Of a DNA stretch of 15,159 bases, positions 1-7,574 are shown piece after piece (within the stretch, counting starts at the first letter, position 1; the number at the start of each line of letters is the position of its first letter). The stretch lies in the NCBI GenBank assembly GCA_002179805.1, contig NAVB01001893.1, positions 1-15,159 of the forward strand, given 5' to 3'. The position numbers and the translations under genes are program-made. Below the pieces are notes generated by a model that was not told where the DNA came from, searched no databases, and saw only the letters and a program-made list of their open reading frames with translations. This DNA comes from Acanthamoeba lenticulata. Its lineage: Eukaryota; Discosea; Longamoebia; Acanthamoebidae.

Positions 1-43
1 TTTTTTTGCATTTAATTGTTCATTGCTCACCTGCGCGGTCCAG

Positions 44-1895
44 GTTGATTGTGCTGGACATCGCCCAAAACCACCTGAAACGAGCTGAGATAGTGATTGA
101 CCACCGTACTGCGCCTCTTTGGTCGCGCATCATTATCATTCTCTGACTGGCGCCACCGCCGTGAACAGAAGCGCGCATGGTCAACGCCGTGACAGAGCAC
201 TACCGCGGGAAAGATCTGCACATCATCGTCTGCTCCAACAACTCCACCATGCGCGGTGCGGCGTGGCTCTTTGACTCGCCCCACTGTGTGCGTTTTGGCT
301 GACTGACGGTGCCGGCGGCCATGACAGTCTTCAAGATGCCGGACCTGGACCTGGTGTCCGTCATCGAGCTGGGCCGCGCCACCAACTCGTCGGCCCTCAG
401 CCCCGATGGCCGTTGGATGGTTGCCGTTGGTGCGTGTCGACAGTTGAACCTCCTCAGCGCGTCCCTCTCCCAAGGAAGGCGGGAACTTACACACGTGTGT
501 GGTCCTATCATGCAGGCGACAGGTCTGAACTGTACGTGTTCACCGCCCAGCGGGACCGCTTCCACCTGAAACACGTCGTGCCGCAGTACGTCTTCTCCTT
601 CAGTCTCGGGCCTCCCTTTGTTTACGCATGAGCCGCGATGTATTGACAATAATCTTCTCCCAACTCGGCGGCAGCATCGGCGATGAGATTTCAAGCGGCA
701 ACGGGAGCAATATGGTGCGTGTCCGGACCTTTACTCATGCAACAGTCCTCCCTCCCCTCGAGGTCCTCACACTTGTCCTCCTCTTTGGCCTGTAGGTCGC
801 GTGGGAGCCGCACAAGCCATATCGCTTCGCGGTGGCCAACGAATCCGGTGCCGTCCTCGTCTTTGCACACCCTGGCTCCGTACTTCACCTCTGCTTTCAT
901 TCTTTCGGCGTCGTTTTTCGTTTTTCGTTTTTCATTTTTTCATTTTTCATTTTTTTATCGGCGAGCTTAGAAGGACTGGAGCACAACGCCGATCTACTAT
1001 CTGTGGGGCCGTGGCATCGCACCCTTCACGCACGCGACCAAATTTCCTCTGGGTACCCTCCTCTCCTTCTCCCCCAAACCGCTCCCTCAATCGCTGGCGT
1101 TGTCGATTGGCCTCACTCAGTGTCTGTCGGCTGCCAAAGACACGCGAACTCAGGGCATAAGCTTGGGCTATGGAAATCACATGGCGTCGGTCAAGTTCGT
1201 GCCCTTTGGGAGCGGCGCCTTGGACGGCGAGGACGAGCATGAGGGCAGCCTCCTCGTGGCGTGCGCCGCCGAGCGATATGTCCACGTATTTGATCTGAAG
1301 CGCCGGCTGCGGCAATTCATCGATCTCGACACTCTCCGGCCCGTCATCGCCCTCCAACAACGACCACGACAAACAACGCCTCTGGGGTCGGTTATTCTTC
1401 CCGCACTGATAGACGGCAACAGCAGCAGCAGCAGCAGCCACAGTACTGCGCTCGCGACGACGGGCGATGACAATGAGGACGTGATGGACGCCGAAGCTGA
1501 AGAAGAAGAGGAGGGGGAGGAGGAGGAGTGGAGGTATGACATCAGCGGTATCACCACCAGTCCTGACCGCTTAAAGCTCTACATCAGCTTCGAGACTCCA
1601 GGCCCAGGCACCCACTCCGAGGGCGTTGTACGTGTGCGCCACTCTCGCACACAACGACCAGCCGGTCGTTTGCTGAACCTGCTGGTGGTGGCGTTGGTGG
1701 CGTTGGTGGCGTCGACCGAAAAAACAGGGCAACGGGTTCATCGTGGAGCTGGCGGTGAACAAGATGGCGTCGCTGCGGGAGCAGTGCGTTCGCTACGTCA
1801 AGCGGAATCTCCACCGGTGGCAGGATGTGGACTGGGAGAAAACGCTGCCGGCCTCACTTCTCTCGGAGCTCTTCTCCCCCTACAAGTTTCCCTGA
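44..1895 (+). CDS. WD40/DUF2415-like protein with C-terminal BC-box/SOCS-like tail (3' part)
   Basis: The gene begins upstream of the window; bases 1-43 are a pyrimidine-rich intron end. I see exons 44-105, 169-255, 328-429, 516-585, 633-714, 796-879, 971-1627 and 1728-1895, all consistent in phase, giving 436 visible residues. The N-terminal half has beta-propeller features: a CSNNSTMRVF strand followed by SSALSPDGRWMVAVGD, then FAVANESGAVLVF. Around residues 250-290 a LLVACAAERYVHVFDL segment resembles the DUF2415 region of eukaryotic WD40 proteins. A Ser6 run and a Glu-rich loop (1421-1530) interrupt the propeller before DISGITTSPD. The last exon carries SLREQCVRYV (residues about 396-405), which fits the elongin-C-binding BC-box pattern SLxxxCxxxV, followed by LPASLL. 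The likely role (inferred) is substrate receptor of a cullin-elongin ubiquitin ligase. The 586-632 intron (47 nt) is the least certain junction. Family assignment is from motif resemblance only. Confidence 0.7.
904..957 (+). repeat. T-rich tandem (CGTTTTT/CATTTTT) inside intron
   Basis: Short CGTTTTT and CATTTTT units repeat within the intron 880-970 of the WD40/BC-box gene, ending at the TTAG acceptor at 967-970. It is an extended polypyrimidine tract and likely a slippage-prone microsatellite. Confidence 0.6.
1421..1438 (+). repeat. (AGC)6 microsatellite coding for Ser6
   Basis: Six perfect AGC triplets within the large exon of the WD40/BC-box gene encode a serine run. They mark a disordered loop insertion just before the Glu-rich tract at about 1494-1530. 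Confidence 0.85.
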
Positions 1896-2247
1896 GGCTG
1901 CAAGTGGATGACCGTCCGCGGTGCGAACGGTGAAATCATAGAAATCACCGACGGCTGGGTCGTCCGGACTTGTCCCTCGGGGCAGGCGACGTTGTGCTGT
2001 GTGGTTGCAGGCTTTTTAGTCAGAAACCAATCCAAAATTGTTGTCGACACCCTTAAGTAGAAATTTTAAGGACTGGCTGGCGATGTTTGTGACCACTCGA
2101 CGGTTCCGACGTAGAGAGCGTGACGGCATGGTGCCCATGAGCAGCAGACAAAGGGCGGCTGACTTTTCGCTGTGCGAATCCAGCTATAAAAAAGCTCTCC
2201 TCTCTGTCCAAACATCACACAACCAACTGAACCACCTCTTATCAACA
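1896..2247 (+). other. Intergenic region, with in-frame open extension and CBS gene promoter
   Basis: The first part, 1896-2057, stays open in the frame of the upstream gene after its UGA (see findings). The remainder is the promoter and 5' leader of the first CBS gene, with a TATA box at 2185-2190. I see no independent gene in it. Confidence 0.5.
2185..2190 (+). promoter_or_regulatory. TATA box of first CBS gene
   Basis: A TATAAA followed by further A residues lies 63 nt upstream of the ATG at 2248. The leader after it is C/A-rich and purine-poor. The second CBS gene has the same element at nearly the same distance, which supports both being real core promoters. Confidence 0.7.
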
Positions 2248-2769
2248 ATGGCTTCCATGAAGGTTTCCAACGTGCGTTGTTCTTCTTCGTCTCGTCTCCC
2301 GGTTATGACTCTCGGGTGCCGCCTTGCACTCACTCTTTGGTGAATCACACAGATCATCACCAAGAACCCGATGTGCCTGAAGGAGAACGACAGCGTCCTC
2401 CAAGCGGCCAAGATCATGAAGGAGCAGGGCGTGGGCGTCATCCCCATCGTTGATGACAACCGGAAGCCTTGCGGCATGCTGACCGACCGCGACATTGTCA
2501 TCCGCTGCATCGGTGAGAGTCACGACTACAACCAGTGCAAGGTGAGCTCCATCTACTCGAAGGGTGTCGAGATGGTCTACGAGGACCAGGACGTGAACGA
2601 CGCCATCGAACTCATGAAGAGGAACCAACTGCATCGCATTGTGTGTGTTGACCGCAACGACAAGCTCTGCGGCGTGCTGAGCCTGGCCGATGTCGCTCGC
2701 AACGTCCGTGACAACAACATTCTGGGCGACCTCCTCCGCCAGATTCACCTCGAGAAGGGCCGCCACTGA
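2248..2769 (+). CDS. Two-CBS-domain protein, copy 1
   Basis: Exons 2248-2271 and 2353-2769 give 146 residues. The first exon codes only for an eight-residue leader and the phase-0 intron 2272-2352 ends in CACACAG. The protein is little more than a Bateman module: CBS1 at about 9-68 (ITKNP, IMKEQGVGVIPIVDDN, TDRDIVIRCIGE) and CBS2 at about 76-134 (DAIELMKRNQLHRIVCVD, LCGVLSLADVARN). CBS pairs usually bind adenosine nucleotides or S-adenosylmethionine and often act as regulatory subunits. The short stand-alone form with TDRDI resembles bacterial stress-type CBS proteins, so an old bacterial origin is possible but unproven. No signal peptide or membrane segment is visible, so it is probably soluble. 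The start is fixed by the TATA box and an A at -3. Confidence 0.88.
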
Positions 2770-3154
2770 GCGCCGTTGTTCTTCATGTCATTACTGGAGA
2801 CAAGGATAAAACACAGTTGCACAATCATGTCACACTTTCCTCCTTCTGGACCTGGTATTAATGCTCCCCTTGACGCCCTTGCCGCCCGGGCTGGTGGCGA
2901 ACGTTCGCCGAAGAATCAATGGAGCGTGACCTGCTCAAACTTAGCCCAAGAGTAACGGGACAACTCTGATAGGCCACTCTGTGCGCAGCACTTCGGGCGC
3001 TGGTAAAGGATGGTTCGCGGCTGCGCAGGCTGCAGGGCGTCGAGAGTTCTCGTGGCGGCAGCCAGCACTCAGGCGACATTTCCCCTCTGCAGGCTTTATA
3101 AAGAAGGCCTGGGTCCCCCTCTTCCTTCACTACTACAACCACGACCCAACAGCA
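2770..3154 (+). other. Intergenic region between the two CBS genes
   Basis: This stretch holds the 3' flank of copy 1 and the promoter of copy 2 (TATA at 3097-3102). The short open frames in it have no recognisable domains, and I see no further gene. Confidence 0.5.
3097..3102 (+). promoter_or_regulatory. TATA box of second CBS gene
   Basis: TATAAA lies 58 nt upstream of the ATG at 3155. Spacing and leader composition match those of the first CBS gene (63 nt), as expected if the promoter was duplicated together with the gene. Confidence 0.7.
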
Positions 3155-3739
3155 ATGACTACCACCCTTTCCCTCCACGATGTACGTGTCACCAGACCCA
3201 CGTTTGACTGCTAAATGCTGATGTTCTCACAAACTTTGCTTGCAGTGCATCACCAAGAACCCTCGGTGCTTGAAGATGAACGACAGCGTCTTCGAAGCTG
3301 CCAAGCTCATGAAAGACCTCGGCATCGGTGTTATCCCGATTGTTGATGAAAATCAAAAGCCGTGCGGTGTCCTGACCGACCGCGACATCATCGTCCGCTG
3401 CATTGGCGAGAACCACGACTTCAAGCAGTGCAAGGTCTGTCCTCCTGTTGTCGTGGTGGCCAGCAAATCACTTTGCTCAAGAGGTTTAATGGGGTCATGC
3501 AGGTGACTGAAGTCTGCTCCAAGAGAGTGGAGAAGCTCTATGAGGATCAGACCCTGGACGACGCTATCAACCTCATGAAGAAGAATCAGCTGCGCAGGTT
3601 GGTGTGTGTCGATCGCAACGACAAGCTGTGCGGAATGCTGAGCCTGGCAGACCTTGCTCGCAACATCAAGGACACCAACATCCTGGGCGATCTGGTCCGC
3701 CAGGTTCACCTCGAGAAGGGTCAAACTCAGCGCCAGTGA
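3155..3739 (+). CDS. Two-CBS-domain protein, copy 2
   Basis: Exons 3155-3181, 3246-3434 and 3503-3739 give 150 residues. The protein matches copy 1 at about 98 of 138 aligned positions after the leader (hand count), so the two are tandem duplicates. CBS1 spans about 10-69 and CBS2 about 77-135, with the same TDRDI, VCVDRNDKLCG and LSLADLARN motifs. The first intron is at the same place and phase as in copy 1. A second phase-0 intron (3435-3502) falls exactly in the linker between the two CBS domains (QCK|VTEV) and is absent from copy 1. The leader peptide is unrelated to that of copy 1, and the C-terminus ends QTQRQ instead of RH. Function is inferred as an adenosine-ligand sensor; no partner is visible. 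Confidence 0.87.
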
Positions 3740-3886
3740 TAAGGCTTGAATGCGCATGACGGCCAGGCCAAGCAGCGGTTGCATCTGTTGAGACGAAAGT
3801 CGCTCGTTGACACAACCCATAAAGTTGGCCGTTGTCGGATTTTGTTTGGCACTGAACGTTTGGATGAGGGCATTCAAAAAATACCA

Positions 3887-3892
3887 ATGTGA
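3887..3892 (+). promoter_or_regulatory. Start-stop AUG-UGA element upstream of F-box/SPRY gene
   Basis: An ATG directly followed by TGA lies 54 nt before the chosen start at 3946. If it is in the mRNA leader it would be a minimal upstream ORF able to stall ribosomes. Its context is weak (C at -3). The transcription start is unknown, so this is only a candidate. Confidence 0.3.
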
Positions 3893-3945
3893 AGAGGCAA
3901 CAAGAGAAAGAACTGAAAAAAAAGACTCCACAGAAAGACGAAGCC

Positions 3946-5215
3946 ATGGCTGAACCAGACGTCTGCTGGTTGCTTCAACTGCCATCCGAGTTAGTGTACG
4001 CTGTGTTTGACTTCGTCGCGTTTACGGTGCCGTTCACGAAAGCCAACTTGCAAGACCTGGGCGCGTGGTGCCTCACCTGCTCCTCGCTCAACCAAGTCTG
4101 CGCTGAAGATACGCGCTATCGTTTGTGCTGCCTGGTGGCAAGCCCTGTGCTCTTCTCTCTTAGCCTCTCGCCTGTCTTTGGCGGCCCCGCACCTCCCCTC
4201 GACCCACAAGCGCCAGCCCTTTCGTGGAAGTTGCGCGCACAGCTTGCCCGCCACCTGCCTCAGCGACTGCTGGCCAAGGGAACCAGCTCGCCGGGCATGT
4301 TCACTCACACGGAGAGCGCCAACCCGGACCTTGCCGATGCGGTCGTCGAGGTGGTTGACGCCTCTGGCCGCACTCACACCAACGTCGAGGGCGACATGAT
4401 GAACCTCATCACCGACCAGCCCTTCCTCAACACCAACGAGGAAGCCCTGTGGCAGGCCTGTGAAGCTGTGTTTGGGAAGACTGAAGATGTCAGCCACAAC
4501 CACTTGCCAAAGAACCACGATGAGATGCCCGACGGCAAGGACCAAGAAGAGAGGAATGTCGACAGCGAGGAGCAAGATCTCCAGACGAGTTCAACAGAAT
4601 CACGTCCCAAGTCTTTCCTCAAGGCTTACCTCTTCCGCGGCGTGGACTACTTCGAAGTCGACGTCGTGCGCAACACGAAGGTGGTCAACCGCGCCTCCGG
4701 AGTGGGGATTTCGCGTCACTTCGACAGCTGCTCGTTCATCGGCTGGACCAAGGACTCCCTGGCCTACCACTCAGATGACGGCACCGTGCGCCGCACTGGC
4801 TGGTTTCGCCAACGCTGGAAGCACCCGTTCCGCCCGTTTGCGACAGGCGACATCGTCGGTTGTGGGATCGATTGGGAGGCTGATCATGTGTTCTTTGTGC
4901 ACATTCGCCCACCTTCAGACGGCGCTCCTGATGTTGAAGTGTTTATCAAGGAGCAAACACTGTATCACGCACCTTGGCACCCCGTCATCGGTACGGACTC
5001 CACCTTCACCACCTTCGTGCGGCCAGTGCTGACCGAGAGTGGTCTGCTGTGCAGCGTCTCTGTGCAAACATGATGTGCTGAAGATCAACACCGGACAGGA
5101 GCCCTTCGCCTTTCCTATCCGGCAGTTCATTGAGCAAAAGCGTGTTGCCGGCAGTTGGGCTGGTCGTGAGCACTTCTTTAAGGCCGAAGCGCCTTCTCTT
5201 GACAACATCACGTGA
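3946..5215 (+). CDS. F-box plus SPRY domain protein (FBXO45-like architecture)
   Basis: Exons 3946-4990 and 5055-5215 give 401 residues. The start is the ATG in a GCCATGG context. Residues about 9-62 look like an F-box (LLQLPSELVYAVFDFV, then WCLTCSSLNQVC and DTRYRLCCL). A low-complexity acidic linker lies at about 185-220. A SPRY domain occupies about 222-385, with IGWTKDSLAYHSDDG and GDIVGCGIDW typical of the RanBPM/FBXO45 branch. Reading straight through the GTACGG at 4991 hits a stop at 5071-5073 and loses the SPRY end. Splicing 4991-5054 (64 nt, phase 1) restores HPVIASL then LKINTGQEPFAFPI, the normal last SPRY strands. The likely role is a substrate-binding SCF/CRL1 or PAM-type ligase subunit, inferred from FBXO45. 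The F-box is divergent, so that part is less certain than SPRY. Confidence 0.82.
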
Positions 5216-5460
5216 CCCGGAGGAGTGGATCGATCGTTGATCGTTTTCCATCTGTGGCCGTGTCCCTCTCGCCTTCCTCTTCGCCTGCTTCCTCTCCTCC
5301 TCCCTCGCGTCGTTCTGCATCTTTGCCCTGGCTTCCCTCTTCCTAGTCCAACCCCTCCCAAACGCTCTCTTTACCACGCTTTCGAATGTACTGGCTGATG
5401 GGCTGGCAGTAGTCAAACTTGCCGACCGCTGCCTGCGGAGCAAAGCTCCGTCTTTTACTT

Positions 5461-5487
5461 ATGTTTCTTGGACAAGATGGACGATGA
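5461..5487 (+). promoter_or_regulatory. Overlapping upstream ORF of ankyrin gene
   Basis: An ATG 16 nt before the ankyrin start opens an eight-codon frame that ends past the main ATG (stop 5485-5487). Its context is poor (C at -3), so leaky scanning would be expected. It only matters if it lies in the mRNA leader. Confidence 0.3.
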
Positions 5488-7438
5488 GTGGGATCAAGTG
5501 GGGAAGGGCGAGCTCGACCATGAGCTCGACGACGACGGCGAGGAGGAAGAAGAAGAGGACCAACTTGGTACTGAATTCACTTCATCATTCAAGCGCGCAA
5601 TGCCTTCCCTATCGACAGATGGACCAGCTGCACTCGCATCGTCTACATTTGCAGCGCCTCATCAGATCTTGGCGATGCCTTCCGTTATAAGTAGCCGGGC
5701 AGCTGCCACTCTGCCCTCGCTGGTGAGTGACGATGAGGATGAAGAAAGTTCTAATCTTCAACGTCCCGCTCCCACAGCAACGCAGCAACACGAGATCATC
5801 CAGTCCAACATCAATTTCTTCAATCTCTCGGCGCTTTTGCAGCCTCATCTCCAACCTGCCGCCCTCGTGGTCGCCTCTTCAGCTTCCTCTTCATCTTCCT
5901 CGACGACACAAACATCACCAACGGAGCTGACGGCACTGCAGCCGCAGTCGCAGCGTCGCTCGGACCTGTTCGTGGCGACCTTCTACGGGGATGACCGTGG
6001 CGTGGTGGCCCTGCTTCAGGCCGGCGCCAACCCAAATGAGGTCGACCAGCACGGCTGGTCCCCGCTCGCCCTGGCCGGTTCGCACTTCCCCCCTTCTCTT
6101 GTTCCCGGTCATGTAGTTGTGCGCGGGCTCACAAGCACTCGCGCATGCACAGCATCACGCGGGGACAAGAAGGTCGCATGGGTGCTGCTTAACTGGAATC
6201 GGGTTAAGGGCGGGCCGCTGGCCGACCCCAACCTGCGCGACGACGAGGGCTGCACGGCGCTGCATCGCGCGGTCATCGCCCAAAACGAGCCCATCGTCAA
6301 GATGCTTCTTACCGCTGGAGGTGCGCGTGTGTGCCATGTGCCTGTGCGTCCTAGTGTCTGTGCGGTGCTTGACACACGCGCGCATGTGTAGCCGATGTCA
6401 ACGCTGGGGACGAGAACGGGGAGACCGCCCTGCATCTGGCTGCCGAGCGCGACTTGTCCTACGTCGTGGCCCTCCTTCTCGAGTACACCAGCCCCGCACG
6501 TGTGCTCTTCTGCGTTTGCATTGACGCTTTCTGTGTGTCGCGGCCGCGCGGGACAAGGGCGGGCGCGAGAATCGAGGCGCCGGACCAAGATGGACGAACG
6601 GCGCTGCACTTTGCGGCCATCGCCGGCAGCGAGGAGGCCCTCCATACGCTCCTTCGCCGCGGCGCTGACCCGCATGCGGCCGACATCGACCGCGAGACGC
6701 CTCTCGTACGTCACCACCACACCCCTGTCAGACTTGCCTCCAGTTTTTCTCATGCGTGGAGCACAGCACGCGGCTTGTGAGCACAACCAAGTCGGAGTAG
6801 CGCGCGCTCTCGTCGTGGAGTATCTCGTGGCCACCAACGCGCAGTCCAAGCAGCGCAAGACGCCTCTCCATCTCGGTACATAGTGCACATCACATACGCT
6901 TCGATCCGCTTGTGGCCTGATTTCGTTCGTGTTTTGTTGTTGATCGTCACTGGCGCGCCAGCGGCGGCGCGGGACAACGAGGAGCTGTGCGAGTTGCTGC
7001 TGGCAAACGAGGCCAACGTGAACGCGCGCATGCGGAACGGCCGTACGCCGCTGCACTACGCGGCGGCCAAGGGCTTTGTGGGCGTTTCGCGTCTCCTTCT
7101 GCGCCACGGCGCCAACCGCGACCTCCGCGACGCGCGAGGTACGTTTTTGTGCTTTTGCGGGCGCGTGTGATTGATCACGCACGTACGTACACACGCGGAT
7201 TCCTGCACTTGCAGGGAAGGGGAAGACGGCCGAGGAGTGGGCGCGCATCCGGGGCCATGAGGAGGTGGTCGCTCTCTTCACCACCAAAGAGGCGCCCGCC
7301 GAGGAGTCAGAAGACGGCGATGAGGACGATGACGATGACGAGAACTTGATTGCCGGGATGCGGCGGACGTCGACGGCGCCAACACCACCAACCGAAGCAG
7401 CACCAGGCGCCGCAGAGGACGAAGAGGACGCTGGCTGA
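5477..7438 (+). CDS. Ankyrin-repeat protein with acidic N- and C-termini
   Basis: Exons 5477-6077, 6153-6320, 6392-6482, 6558-6705, 6767-6875, 6962-7138 and 7215-7438 give 505 residues. Each junction was chosen because it restores an ankyrin consensus: PLALA|ASRGD, LLTAG|ADVN, LLLE|AGARIE, TPL|HAACEHN, PLHL|AAARDN and DARG|KGKTAEEW. The N-terminus (1-160) is disordered, with an acidic run at 15-28, a second at 85-90 and a Ser-rich tract near 135-145. About nine ankyrin repeats fill 162-452, with several good TALHxAA and TPLHYAA helices. The tail (455-505) is again acidic, with five Asp in a row. There is no membrane segment or second domain, so it is most likely a soluble scaffold. Ankyrin repeats mediate protein binding; the partner cannot be read from sequence. 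Two introns (6078-6152 and 6483-6557) keep frame without a stop. Confidence 0.85.
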
Positions 7439-7574
7439 GCTCGGAAAGCGCAGCAGAAGCTTTCGTTCCTGGTGAACTTAAAAAATGGGCCAAAATGTTA
7501 CTGGAAAAGGCGCCCTGTACCCAATTTAAATTGAAAACGCAAATTTTAATTTCTTTTATTTTTACCGATAACAG

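Noticed and set aside
5723..5777. A 55-nt intron-like segment (GTGAGT donor, CTAAT, CCCACAG acceptor) in the first ankyrin-gene exon
   Set aside because: Removing it shifts the frame, and the required upstream frame has no usable start. Reading through gives an acidic segment like the rest of the N-terminus. It could still be a minor alternative intron.
6109..7287. 392-codon open frame on the - strand
   Set aside because: It is antisense to the spliced ankyrin exons, shows no domain, and its composition is the shadow of the ankyrin codons.
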